Below, piece after piece: positions 7,313 to 17,044 of a stretch of DNA of 64,000 nucleotides. The position numbers were made by a program, and so were the translations under genes. This stretch comes from Anaeromicropila populeti (GTDB lineage Bacteria; Bacillota; Clostridia; Lachnospirales; Lachnospiraceae): positions 51,688 to 115,687 of the forward strand of contig NZ_FOYZ01000012.1 of NCBI RefSeq assembly GCF_900112775.1, written 5' to 3'. How positions within the stretch are numbered: position 1 is the stretch's first letter; every line of letters starts with the position of its first letter. The notes below the pieces were generated by a model, which was given only the letters and a program-made list of their open reading frames with translations, was not told the DNA's origin and searched no databases.

Positions 7313-8569
7313 TTATAAGAGATCCACAAAACACAATGGGCTTTCTGCATTTGGGCTTCCACCTTGTGCATAGGAATCCACAATGCAATTACCAAAACAT
7401 TTTTTTGAATAAAAGGTGCATTCTAAGCATTTTTTACTTTTATTAAATGTAAGATCTCTATATATTTTCCATCGTAATGAATCTAGCCATATATGACTAA
7501 AATCCTCAACGGCAAGATTACCAGCAGTAAACAATCTCTTTTCAGCGGTATCTTCTTCGCTATTTGCGGGCGATACTACACAACCATATACCTCTCCAAA
7601 TGGGTTTATTGCTGCCACCTCAATTCCTGCTGCACAACTTGTATTATTCAAAAGGGAAGACGGAAACGTACCTGTACTGTTATCCTCTTCCAAAATATCG
7701 TAATACGTCTGAATCATAACTTTACACTGCTTTCTTAATTCCGTAATTTTTTTTACTACCTCATACATATCACTTTGAGTTAATGGAGTACCATAATTCG
7801 TTTCATTTGCGGCTCTTCCAGAACATCTAAGAGGTGCGAAGTTTACACCCTTAACTCCAAGATCATCGGCTAGTTTTACAATAGCTTCAATATAATCCTT
7901 ATTTTCCTTACATAATACGGTATTAATTTTTAATGCAAATTTATTAATACGCTGTAATTCCCGGATTGTATTAGTAACTACAGAAAATGTTCCTTTACCA
8001 CGCATGCTGTCATGATATGCTTCTGGTCCATCCAAGCTTACAATAATGATCTTGATATCTGTCTCACTAATCTTACGAATCAGATTTTCATTCCAGACTC
8101 CGTTGGTTGCGAGTGAAACAAAAAAATCCTTTTTCTTAAGATATGCTAATAATTCAAATAAGTCTGGATGGAGTGTTGGCTCTCCGCCTGTCAGCCTGAT
8201 TTCAAACGTTCCAGTATCATAAAAATGATCTATCAGTTCAAAAATTCTTTCCTTATCCAACTCCACTTTAAAATCATTTCTGCTGTTATTGTAGCAATAC
8301 ACACATTTCAAATTACACCGCCTAGTTATTTCAAAATACACTTTTGATGGGGCGGAGAGACAGTCTGAGGGCAGAGAATTTCTATCCATCCTGGCACGAA
8401 AGATGGTAAACAAAGGACTTCCTTCATTATCATAAAGATATTCAAAACCTTCCTTGTTATGATGTAGAAGATTTTGATATTGTTCTTCTGTCAGAACCAT
8501 ACTTTTTCCTGTCTGATTATCAAATAGCATAGCTCCTATCTTTTCTTCTCGAATCTTATATGTTTTCAT
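7313..8569 (-). CDS. Radical SAM/SPASM domain protein
   Basis: A 418-aa enzyme with the radical SAM cluster motif CNLKCVYC (Cys85, Cys89, Cys92), the GGEPTLHPD motif that binds SAM, and a cysteine-rich SPASM tail (CLECTFYSKKCFGNC, then a final Cys) for auxiliary clusters. SPASM enzymes of this kind typically modify peptides (AlbA, PqqE, anaerobic sulfatase maturases). The N-terminal 75 residues form a small domain that may hold the substrate. No short precursor-peptide gene is visible next to it, so a peptide substrate is not established. It is coupled in the operon, 13 bp after another radical SAM gene, with AGAGG before the ATG. Confidence 0.88.
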   Translation of the reverse strand: MKTYKIREEKIGAMLFDNQTGKSMVLTEEQYQNLLHHNKEGFEYLYDNEGSPLFTIFRARMDRNSLPSDCLSAPSKVYFEITRRCNLKCVYCYNNSRNDFKVELDKERIFELIDHFYDTGTFEIRLTGGEPTLHPDLFELLAYLKKKDFFVSLATNGVWNENLIRKISETDIKIIIVSLDGPEAYHDSMRGKGTFSVVTNTIRELQRINKFALKINTVLCKENKDYIEAIVKLADDLGVKGVNFAPLRCSGRAANETNYGTPLTQSDMYEVVKKITELRKQCKVMIQTYYDILEEDNSTGTFPSSLLNNTSCAAGIEVAAINPFGEVYGCVVSPANSEEDTAEKRLFTAGNLAVEDFSHIWLDSLRWKIYRDLTFNKSKKCLECTFYSKKCFGNCIVDSYAQGGSPNAESPLCFVDLL

Positions 8570-8582
8570 AATTTATTAACCT

Positions 8583-9554
8583 CTACTTGTTTACTAATTG
8601 TGATATCTGATTTTCACTCTTTACGGTATCTGAAAATAATGGCTGGCAGTAGGTACAATTGTTGCAAGGTAAATTGTCAGTAAAATCTACTAAATCTGGT
8701 TTATTTTCCAGCTGTGATCTGCGAATTTTATTCAATTTATCCCCGTGCCATATTTCTTCAATTGTTTGTGTTTTTGTATCTCCAATTATTAAGTTCCGAT
8801 CCACATTAGGTCCTTTAAATAATTCATTAAAACAAACAACTACCTCTCCATTAGTATCAATATTAAATCTTCCCCAATGGACATGGCATGCAACAGTCTT
8901 CTCTCTTTTAATTCTATCCTCAATCAAACTATTATAGGAATGATAGGATCTCACAAATGTATCGGTTACTAAATTTGTTTTTTCCCAATAAGAAATGAAA
9001 TTCTGATCATACTCCTTATCATCACTTTCAACACGGCTAACTAATAATCTTGTATGTAAATTCTTCTCTCTAATCACCTTGGACATATATTCCACATTTT
9101 CAGCAACAAGGCAGTAAGCATCTACTCCCTTTGTTTCTTGATAATCACCCTCTTCATAACTATTAATGGATACTTCAACAATATCGCATGTTTCAACAAT
9201 CATACGAAGCAAGTCCTTCTGGTGAGTAATAGCACTTGTAAAAATCCATGTTCTTACACCCTTTGATTTTGCATATGTAAGTGCATTGGTTAAATCTTCC
9301 CATAGCAAAGGCTCTCCAACACTATGAATACGCAGCGTTGATTGAGGATAGCCAGATATCTCATCTACTATCTTCTTAAATACCTCCATCTTCATAGCTT
9401 CTGAGCCAAATGCATCCTTTCGTTTACTTTGTTCTGTTTTTCCAACTGGACAATGAACACAATTGGCTGGACATGCCCCTTTAAAAATGCATACATTTAA
9501 AATGCTTGGAAATTGATATTGTTCTTCTGTTGTAAATCCTTCTGGTAATTTCAT
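8583..9554 (-). CDS. Radical SAM protein with SPASM/twitch-like tail
   Basis: A 323-aa enzyme. The cluster motif is CPANCVHC (Cys28, Cys32, Cys35), followed by SVGEPLLWEDL in the GGEP position, where the first Gly is replaced. The C-terminal part has CHVHWGRFNIDTNGEVVVC and CNNCTYC, the spacing expected for one auxiliary iron-sulfur cluster (SPASM or twitch fold). The substrate is unknown. It starts with AGGAGG at good spacing and is 29 bp from the GH94 gene. Three dissimilar radical SAM enzymes in a row argue for a multi-step pathway. Confidence 0.85.
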   Translation of the reverse strand: MKLPEGFTTEEQYQFPSILNVCIFKGACPANCVHCPVGKTEQSKRKDAFGSEAMKMEVFKKIVDEISGYPQSTLRIHSVGEPLLWEDLTNALTYAKSKGVRTWIFTSAITHQKDLLRMIVETCDIVEVSINSYEEGDYQETKGVDAYCLVAENVEYMSKVIREKNLHTRLLVSRVESDDKEYDQNFISYWEKTNLVTDTFVRSYHSYNSLIEDRIKREKTVACHVHWGRFNIDTNGEVVVCFNELFKGPNVDRNLIIGDTKTQTIEEIWHGDKLNKIRRSQLENKPDLVDFTDNLPCNNCTYCQPLFSDTVKSENQISQLVNK

Positions 9555-9583
9555 ACTATACCTCCTATATATTATTTTTTTAA

Positions 9584-11971
9584 TTATCCCATAATTATTT
9601 CTACTTCATTAAGTTCTTTCATTTTACAAAGTGGAATAAAGCAGCTATTGATGAATTCTTCACCGTTGAGTACAATTTTTGTTACCCCCTTTTCTACATG
9701 ATCGGGATTGCACACATGAATGTGAAGTGTTTTATTTCGAAAATGCCGGACTATTGAAAATTCTTCCCACTTGGAAGGGATACAAGGCTGAACAATCAGC
9801 CCATCATAATCAGCACGTACACCCAAAATGCCTTCTACTACAGAGAGCATAATAGAAGAGGCAGAGCCTGTTAACCAATGACCATGAGCTCTTCCATAGT
9901 ATGGACTCTCTATTCCTTCAACAAATTGACTATACACATAAGGTTCAGTTTGGTGCAGCTCACACTTATCATTATAGGATGCTGGATTGGTACTATTAAA
10001 ATAGTCCCAAGCTTGATTGCCATGTCCCAGCATTGTTTCAGCTTTTATAATCCAAGCCTCTGCCATCAAAAAAATACTTCCGTTTTCTTTTACTCCAGGC
10101 AAATAAACAGCCATATTTATCTCTGGCAATTTAAATGATGTATAAGAGGGATAAAATAATAATGCCCCATATTCAGTTTTTAAAATTTTATCTACTTTAT
10201 CAAGGACTTCTTCTGCCTGTTTGGGACTAGCAACTCCACTAATGACAGACCATGTTTGAGGGTTAAGCCACAAGGATGCCTCTTCATTAGTACTAGCACC
10301 AATGACATGATGATCTTTTGTGATTGCCCGGATAAATTGACCATCCTGAAAACAATGGGTCTGTAAGCTGCTATATAATTCTTTTGCATGAGATTCTGCC
10401 CATATTAAATCTTTATCTTTATGTATTAGATGAGCCAATTCTTGAAAAATTTTCAAACCAAGATATAACTGAAAGGAGGCAAATACAGATTCTCCCTGAC
10501 TGCCCAGCTTCAAACAGTCATTCCAATCATTATCAATCGCTATAAGTAAATGATGTTCGCCAAGTCTTGCTAATAAAAATTCCAATGCCTTCTTTAAATG
10601 CTCATATACAGTAGCTTTTCCCGTATCTGAATAAGGTATGATTGTATCCAAAAATTCCACTTTTCCACTTTCCTTTATATATTGCAGAACTGCTTCAAAT
10701 AACCATAATCCATCATCACATCTATAATTATCATATCCTGTTTTTTGTTGGTATTCTGGTGAATCCGGTAAAAACTCAGTTCCAGGAATGTGATCGAATC
10801 TAACCAACGGAAGTGCACCGCCATTTGATACCTGCCCCGAAAGTAACGTAACTAACCGTTCTCCTGCCAGCTTGTGATCAAGATGCATAATACTCTGAAG
10901 GTCTGCTACAGTATCTCGATATCCTAGTCCATTCCTTCCACTGGAGTAAATAAGAGATGCCGTTCTTGACCAATATGTATTAACAAAACATTCATAACTA
11001 TGCCACACGTTGATCATACTGTTAAACTTAGAATCTGGTGTTTGTACTTGAAAGGCTTCTAACTTGGAATGCCAATATTGTTTTAGCTGAAACAGCTCTT
11101 CTTGAACTACTCTGGCATTCTTATAATGGTTTAGTAGCTGACTGGCCATTTCATCCGTTCCTTCCCCAAGTATAAATACCATTTCATTTTCTTCTTGGGG
11201 TTCTAAATTTACATTTACTTGGAGCGAACCACACGAATTTCCAGTATAATTTAGTGTTTGATTGCATGCTCCATTAATCACAGCACTTGGGGTGCTATAA
11301 GATCCATATGTTCCTAAAAATCCTTCTCTGGAACCATCCCATCCTACAGCACTGGCTTTACTAACACCGAAGAACCGCCAACAACCATCGTCAGATAATC
11401 CATTTGTATATTGCATAAGATGATTATCTTTATAATAAGTACGGCTGATATACTGGCTATATTGTAGATTATTCATATCCATAGCTTCTAATTTATGATT
11501 TGTTAATTCTGAGTAAGCAAAAATTGATAAATTTCTAGTTACAGTATCCATGTTTTTTACTTTAAAATGCCATATTTCATACTGCTGATGCAACGGCACA
11601 TAATAGAGTGTCGAAGTCTCAATGTTTTGATATTGTGAAGTAATCTCTGTATACGCTGTCCCATGTCTGCAAATAGTCTGATAGTTTTCCAGACTTTTTC
11701 CGACGGGCTGCCATGAGGCTGACCAATAATCCTTTGATTCTTGATCACTAATATATATGTACCTTCCAGGTAAATTGGAGTAACATGCATTAAATCGAAA
11801 TCTTAATAGTTTTCCATTTGCACCAGAACCAATAAAACTATAACCAGCAGCATTATTTGTAATAATAGCTCCATATTCTGTTGAGCCAAGATAATTTGTC
11901 CATGGAGTAGGTGTATCTGGTCTAGTGATTACATATTCTTTGTTGGCATCATCAAAATAACCATAATTCAT
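9584..11971 (-). CDS. GH94 glycoside phosphorylase (cellobiose/chitobiose phosphorylase family)
   Basis: A 795-aa cytosolic enzyme without signal peptide. The opening (MNYGYFDDANKEYVITRPDT, then PWTNYLG) and the whole length match family GH94, which splits beta-linked disaccharides with phosphate into a sugar 1-phosphate and a free sugar, or runs in reverse. The catalytic acid is expected in the DNDWNDC segment (around residue 482-485). Cellobiose and N,N'-diacetylchitobiose phosphorylases look alike at this level; I cannot choose between them. It heads the run of radical SAM and MATE genes and has GGGAG before its ATG. It may supply a sugar phosphate to that pathway, or simply serve cellulose catabolism next to the divergent GH5 gene. 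Confidence 0.88.
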   Translation of the reverse strand: MNYGYFDDANKEYVITRPDTPTPWTNYLGSTEYGAIITNNAAGYSFIGSGANGKLLRFRFNACYSNLPGRYIYISDQESKDYWSASWQPVGKSLENYQTICRHGTAYTEITSQYQNIETSTLYYVPLHQQYEIWHFKVKNMDTVTRNLSIFAYSELTNHKLEAMDMNNLQYSQYISRTYYKDNHLMQYTNGLSDDGCWRFFGVSKASAVGWDGSREGFLGTYGSYSTPSAVINGACNQTLNYTGNSCGSLQVNVNLEPQEENEMVFILGEGTDEMASQLLNHYKNARVVQEELFQLKQYWHSKLEAFQVQTPDSKFNSMINVWHSYECFVNTYWSRTASLIYSSGRNGLGYRDTVADLQSIMHLDHKLAGERLVTLLSGQVSNGGALPLVRFDHIPGTEFLPDSPEYQQKTGYDNYRCDDGLWLFEAVLQYIKESGKVEFLDTIIPYSDTGKATVYEHLKKALEFLLARLGEHHLLIAIDNDWNDCLKLGSQGESVFASFQLYLGLKIFQELAHLIHKDKDLIWAESHAKELYSSLQTHCFQDGQFIRAITKDHHVIGASTNEEASLWLNPQTWSVISGVASPKQAEEVLDKVDKILKTEYGALLFYPSYTSFKLPEINMAVYLPGVKENGSIFLMAEAWIIKAETMLGHGNQAWDYFNSTNPASYNDKCELHQTEPYVYSQFVEGIESPYYGRAHGHWLTGSASSIMLSVVEGILGVRADYDGLIVQPCIPSKWEEFSIVRHFRNKTLHIHVCNPDHVEKGVTKIVLNGEEFINSCFIPLCKMKELNEVEIIMG

Positions 11972-12315
11972 TTACCGATCTCCCTTCGTAAAATATTTGA
12001 TTTATTATACAATATATTTATATACAGTATAACTCAATATGTTATAAAATTCCATCATTTTTGATTTATTTTTGTATTTTTCTAATTATAGTAATTTCTC
12101 AAAAAAGTATTTGCTTTCGTGTAACTATGATTATTTAAGCATATTAAAATACTGACCCCTATACTATCAAGTGTTTGTTACATTTTTTAGTACATCTTAC
12201 ACACAACAAATTGCCTTTTTAATATGCTGCTTTATAATTAAAGTGAGAGATAATTACATAACTGCGTTTTATCTTTCAAAAAAATCATATTAAAAATGAA
12301 AGGGTTGATTTATTA
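11972..12315. promoter_or_regulatory. Divergent intergenic region between GH94 operon and GH5 gene
   Basis: No coding frame is supported here. On the plus strand TTGCCT (12211-12216), 16 bp and TATAAT (12233-12238) form a good promoter for the GH5 gene. On the minus strand a TATAAT lies close to the GH94 start but with no convincing -35 box at standard spacing, suggesting that the operon needs an activator or has a weak promoter. No clear operator palindrome was found. Confidence 0.6.
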
Positions 12316-15147
12316 ATGAAAAAACGTTATTTTCTAGCACTAATTGCCGCCATGCTGTTTTTTATAATTTCTCCTAATTATACTTTTACAGCAGATGCTG
12401 CAGCAGATGCCACACATCCAGGGTTTCGCGTAGAAGGAAGATATCTCTACGATAATCAGGGTGAAAAAGTCATACTTTATGGTGTAAACAAAATGTGTAC
12501 CTGGACAGATAAGGATGGTGACCCATCTTTTAAGGAAATTTCAAAAACAGGTGCAAACTGTGTAAGAATCACATGGTCCATTAGCGATACAGCAAAGGAT
12601 CTCGATACAGTCATTACAAACTGCCGCGCACAGCATATGATTCCTATTATTGAAGTTCATGATGCTACAGGTGAATGGTCAAAATTAACCAGCCTGGTAG
12701 ACTACTGGGTGAAATCAGATATTGCCGAAGTGCTCATTAAGCACCAAGATTACTTAATTGTAAACATTGGCAATGAGGTTGGAAATGGAAATATCACAGA
12801 TACTCAGTTCACAGATGATTATACAACAGCCGTAACCCGAATGAGAGCCGCTGGAATTAATTCTACACTTATGATCGATGGAAGTACATGGGGACAAAAT
12901 ATTAATATTCTTCAAAGCTGTGGACCAGCACTTATTCAAGCAGATCCAAACCATAATCTTCTATTCTCAGTACATATGTGGTGGCCATACATGTATGGAC
13001 ACACAGCACAAGAAGTAATTGATGAACTTAATGAATCAGTTGAAATGAATCTTCCACTTGTTGTTGGTGAATTTGGCCATGAATGGGAAGAATCTGAACA
13101 AGGAAAAATTCCTTACGAAACTATCATGGAATACTGTGCAAAATTAAATATTGGATATATTGCATGGTCTTGGGGACCTGGGAATAACCCTCAGACTTTT
13201 CTTGATATGACAACTGACAGTACTTTTGATACATTAAATGCTTACGGAACAGAAGTATGCCTTACCAGCGATTATAGTATTCAAAAGCTGGCAAAAAGAC
13301 CTGACTCCATGCTTACAAATCTGCCTCCTAAAATGCCATCTGAGCCGTTGCCTTATGGAAATCTAGCTGAAGGTAAAATGGTAACAGGTTCTTCCGTAGA
13401 AAGCACCGGCTATGAAGCAGCAAATGTAACAGATGGTGATTTAAATACTAGATGGGCATCTACTAATACAGATCCTAACTGGGTATGCATTGATTTAGGT
13501 GCTAAAAAAGAACTTTCCAAGATGATTATTGTATGGGAAGCTGCATATGCTTCACAATATCGTATCCAGGTATCTGATGATGGAACAACATGGACAGATG
13601 CATATATCACTTATAGCGGTAAAGGTGGAACAGAAGAAATCAGTCTTGATGCATCTGGACGGTATGTTAGAATGTATGGAACACAAAGATACAATTATAG
13701 CTGGGGATATTCCATTTTTGAAATTGGTGTATACGGACCAGAATCTGAGTTAAGTACTTCCATTACACCAACAGTCGCTGCATTTGATAAAAATCCATCA
13801 AAACAGACCGACTTAATAATTACAACAGTTCCAAAGGATAATACACTTATAGCAATTAGAAATAGTACTGATGTTTTAGTAAACGGTACAGACTATACAG
13901 TTGATGGAACTATTGTAACAATATCAAAGGAATATTTATCTACACAGCCATTTGATGAGACTATTAAATTAACATTTGATTATGACAACGGAGTAGATCC
14001 TGTACTTGCTGTTGCCATTGGTGACACAAGCCCTGTAACTGCTATCTCTCCTACTACAGCAGAGTTTAATAAATATACAGCGGCACAGAAAGATATCAAT
14101 GTAACACTTTCTTCAACAGAAATTACAGTAGCTGATATCGTAAACGGTTCTTATACACTGGTTAATGGTGTGGATTATACACTTGCAAATTCAACTATTA
14201 AAATTAGTAAAACATACCTTGCAACTTTGTCAACTGGTTCTGTACAATTAACCTTTACTTTCTCAGATGGTTCAACCGCAATTCTGGCCATAAAAGTTAT
14301 TTACACTGTGCCAGATGCAGCTATTACACCAACAACTGAGTCTTTTGAAAAGCGAGCTCAGGCTGATGTCAATGTAACAATGGATTTGAATGGCAACTCA
14401 CTCGTTTCTATTAAAAATGGCACATATACATTAGTAGAAAATACAGATTATATTGTAACTGATACAATAATTACAATTAAAAAAGAGTATCTTGCTACCT
14501 TAAATACAGGGGTTCAGACGCTTGTATTCGGATTTGATCAAGGAAATGATGCAACCATCAAAATTACTGTCACAGAAACCATTCCAAATTCAATATTGGA
14601 TCAGACTACTATCTCCTATAATTCAGATGAAGCAGCTGACGTAACTGTTAGCATTACGTTAAATGGAAATACACTCGCTGCTATTAAAAATGGTTCTTAT
14701 ACGTTAGTGGCAGGAACTGATTATATTATTACTGGAAATACTGTAACAATTATGAAAGAATACCTTACAACATTAACAGATGCAACCATAAAACTTACAT
14801 TCTTGTTTAGTGAAGGAGCAAATCAAGAACTTACATTAAAAAATACATCTGTTGTTTCTTCAACACTAAAATTATCAACACAAACTAATGCATGGTCTTC
14901 TGGTTATACTATGAATGTATATATTGAGAATACATCAGATTTAACAGTTAACAGTTGGAAATTAACTGTTAAGAAATCAGACTTTGCTATTACGAATATC
15001 TGGTGTGCCCAAGTAACAGAAGTTGGTGACTATTATATTATTACACCAATGTCATGGAACCAGTCAATAAGTGCAGGAAGCTCTGTAAACTTTGGTTTCC
15101 AAGGTACTGGAACACCAGTAGCTGACTTTACTTATACGCTAGAGTAA
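12316..15147 (+). CDS. Secreted modular GH5 beta-mannanase/endoglucanase
   Basis: A 943-aa extracellular enzyme cutting beta-1,4-mannan or related plant polysaccharide. Modules in order: signal peptide (1-28); GH5 domain (about 35-335) with acid/base Glu154 in NIGNEV and nucleophile Glu252 in VVGEFGHEW; a discoidin/CBM32-like module (about 350-475, from NLAEGKMVTG to IGVYG); four X2-like modules of about 90 residues each (about 480-845), each starting near ITPTxxxF and containing NGxDYT and IxKEYL; and a C-terminal CBM2-like cellulose-binding module (847-943, WSSGYTMNVYIENTS to TYTLE). The sequence around the catalytic residues recalls bacterial mannanases of GH5, but substrate choice cannot be settled by eye. 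It is monocistronic, with its own promoter and terminator. Confidence 0.85.
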   Translation: MKKRYFLALIAAMLFFIISPNYTFTADAAADATHPGFRVEGRYLYDNQGEKVILYGVNKMCTWTDKDGDPSFKEISKTGANCVRITWSISDTAKDLDTVITNCRAQHMIPIIEVHDATGEWSKLTSLVDYWVKSDIAEVLIKHQDYLIVNIGNEVGNGNITDTQFTDDYTTAVTRMRAAGINSTLMIDGSTWGQNINILQSCGPALIQADPNHNLLFSVHMWWPYMYGHTAQEVIDELNESVEMNLPLVVGEFGHEWEESEQGKIPYETIMEYCAKLNIGYIAWSWGPGNNPQTFLDMTTDSTFDTLNAYGTEVCLTSDYSIQKLAKRPDSMLTNLPPKMPSEPLPYGNLAEGKMVTGSSVESTGYEAANVTDGDLNTRWASTNTDPNWVCIDLGAKKELSKMIIVWEAAYASQYRIQVSDDGTTWTDAYITYSGKGGTEEISLDASGRYVRMYGTQRYNYSWGYSIFEIGVYGPESELSTSITPTVAAFDKNPSKQTDLIITTVPKDNTLIAIRNSTDVLVNGTDYTVDGTIVTISKEYLSTQPFDETIKLTFDYDNGVDPVLAVAIGDTSPVTAISPTTAEFNKYTAAQKDINVTLSSTEITVADIVNGSYTLVNGVDYTLANSTIKISKTYLATLSTGSVQLTFTFSDGSTAILAIKVIYTVPDAAITPTTESFEKRAQADVNVTMDLNGNSLVSIKNGTYTLVENTDYIVTDTIITIKKEYLATLNTGVQTLVFGFDQGNDATIKITVTETIPNSILDQTTISYNSDEAADVTVSITLNGNTLAAIKNGSYTLVAGTDYIITGNTVTIMKEYLTTLTDATIKLTFLFSEGANQELTLKNTSVVSSTLKLSTQTNAWSSGYTMNVYIENTSDLTVNSWKLTVKKSDFAITNIWCAQVTEVGDYYIITPMSWNQSISAGSSVNFGFQGTGTPVADFTYTLE

Positions 15148-15165
15148 TTGTACTGTAAAATTCTT

Positions 15166-15203
15166 ATCTGGCATCAAGAAGATATATTGATGCCAGATTT
15201 TTT
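15166..15203 (+). terminator. Rho-independent terminator after GH5 gene
   Basis: ATCTGGCATCAA (15166-15177) pairs with TTGATGCCAGAT (15187-15198) and is followed by six T. A strong stem of about 12 bp. Confidence 0.9.
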
Positions 15204-15227
15204 CATGTGATAGGAAATTGCAATTAA

Positions 15228-17018
15228 CTATGGTAAAATATTGACTAAATTATTAATTTCCTTCGAAGCTTTTGAACTTACCATGTTATCAAACCTAAAA
15301 TACATATAGCCATCCACAACTCCTGTTTCTCTGCCGTATTCAACTTGTCGTTTCAATACATTTCTTGATGAATACCATTCTAAATCAGCAGGACTCAGTG
15401 CTGATGCCTCAGCCTTTGACAAACCAGCCTTATATGCAGACAATGAAACGAAAATAGAAACTTTCTCGTTTGTTCTTGCCTGAATCCAACTATCTAACAT
15501 ATCAGCAAACGGCGCGGCACTATTCGTAAAGGACCAGTAAATTTGTGGACTGATAAAGTCTATATATGAGGTAGAACTCATCCATGTATCGATGTCACAA
15601 TAATTCTTGTCATTAGCTCTTAAATTGTTCAGATTTCCCTGTGGACTTATTCCAAACTTCACGGTATCGTCAATGGATTTAATAGCACTCTGCACTCTTT
15701 TAAGTAAAATATTAACGTTATTTCTTCTCCAGGTCTCAATACTTTTCTGAGTTGTTCCTTTTGACTCACATTCTGACTTATATGATTTGTATTCTGCATA
15801 ATCAAAAATTGTTTTATAAGAAGAACCCAAGCTTGGATAGAAATAATCATCAAAAATAATTCCTTCCACGTCATAATTTTTTACAATCTCTCTAATTCCA
15901 TTTACAATCAAGGTTCGTACTTCAGCTTTTGCAGGATTATAATACATTTGCTTATTATAAGTTAATACATTTCGTTTTTTATCAGTACTAGAAGATTCCC
16001 GCCATATTCTGGCCTGGTTATTCGAGGATAATGTTTTAATATCCGTAACATTTGCCGCTGCCACCCGATATGGATTAACCCATGCATAGAAATCTAGTCC
16101 TCTGGAATGAGCAGCCTCAATCATATACTCTAGTGGATCAAAGGAAGGCGAAACACCTTGTTCTCCTGAAATGTAGGAGGACCATGGAAAATAAGAAGAT
16201 TCATAAAGTGCATCACCAAATGGACGTACCTGAACAATTACTGTATTCATTTTCATGTTTAAACACTGTTCAAACATATTATCAACATATTCATGAAATT
16301 CCAATTCTGACATACTTGAGATTTTTGCAGAAGCAAATTCTAAATATGAAATCCATACAGCATTTATTTCCAGCTTTACATTAACGGTTTCAATCACTTT
16401 ATTTCCAGCTTCATCAGCTAGAAGAATGCTATAGTTTCCAGGTTCATAAACTTGAAAGGTACTTAAATCGGATATAGAAGTACCTTTTTCAGACCACTTT
16501 TCAGAATCAGTATCTGATACAGTTCCTTTTATATACAAAGCATTTCCAATTCCACTTACACTATCTGAGGCATTCAGTGAAACAACCGCAATTTGATTAT
16601 TCACTTGGTATTCTGGTTCCATAATCGGCGTAGTCTTATCGATGTTTTTAATCACAATTTTTTTAACAGATATGTTACCAGCCTTATCCTTTACATAAAA
16701 AGAATAAGTTCCATTTTTACAAATTGTGACAGAAGTCTTACTTTTGGTCAATGACAATTTTGTTCCTTTCGATTTAAAATAACTTGCTGTCTTACTTCCA
16801 GAAGCCCATTTCACAAGCTTAATGCCAGAAGCATCCTTAGCGGTTACTGTAACTTTAATATTTTTATTCACATAATCCTTTGTAGATGAAGCTACTGTCA
16901 CGGTTGGCTTTTTGGTATCTTTAGCCGCTGCCCTGCTAACTGAAGCTGTGGTATTAAATGAAAATAAAATACCAGCAAACAATAAAATCCAGTAAAAGGT
17001 TATCTTTCTTTTTATCAT
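15228..17018 (-). CDS. Secreted GHL10-type (family 10-like, DUF187) glycosyl hydrolase
   Basis: A 596-aa exported protein. After a signal peptide (1-30), there is an Ig-like region of about 190 residues with two repeats (KPTVTVASS..., IMEPEYQVNN...) that probably attaches to the surface. From about 215 the TIM-barrel GHL10 domain begins with NAVWISYLEFASAK, NTVIVQVRPFGDALY and FYAWVNPYRV, and continues with IIFDDYFYP and WMSSTSYIDFISPQIYW. GHL10 proteins are thought to act on cell-envelope glycans, though few are characterised. It sits just downstream of the stalk-domain amidase gene, which supports an envelope role. Confidence 0.85.
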   Translation of the reverse strand: MIKRKITFYWILLFAGILFSFNTTASVSRAAAKDTKKPTVTVASSTKDYVNKNIKVTVTAKDASGIKLVKWASGSKTASYFKSKGTKLSLTKSKTSVTICKNGTYSFYVKDKAGNISVKKIVIKNIDKTTPIMEPEYQVNNQIAVVSLNASDSVSGIGNALYIKGTVSDTDSEKWSEKGTSISDLSTFQVYEPGNYSILLADEAGNKVIETVNVKLEINAVWISYLEFASAKISSMSELEFHEYVDNMFEQCLNMKMNTVIVQVRPFGDALYESSYFPWSSYISGEQGVSPSFDPLEYMIEAAHSRGLDFYAWVNPYRVAAANVTDIKTLSSNNQARIWRESSSTDKKRNVLTYNKQMYYNPAKAEVRTLIVNGIREIVKNYDVEGIIFDDYFYPSLGSSYKTIFDYAEYKSYKSECESKGTTQKSIETWRRNNVNILLKRVQSAIKSIDDTVKFGISPQGNLNNLRANDKNYCDIDTWMSSTSYIDFISPQIYWSFTNSAAPFADMLDSWIQARTNEKVSIFVSLSAYKAGLSKAEASALSPADLEWYSSRNVLKRQVEYGRETGVVDGYMYFRFDNMVSSKASKEINNLVNILP

Positions 17019-17044
17019 ATCATTGCACTCCTTATTTAGTTTAA

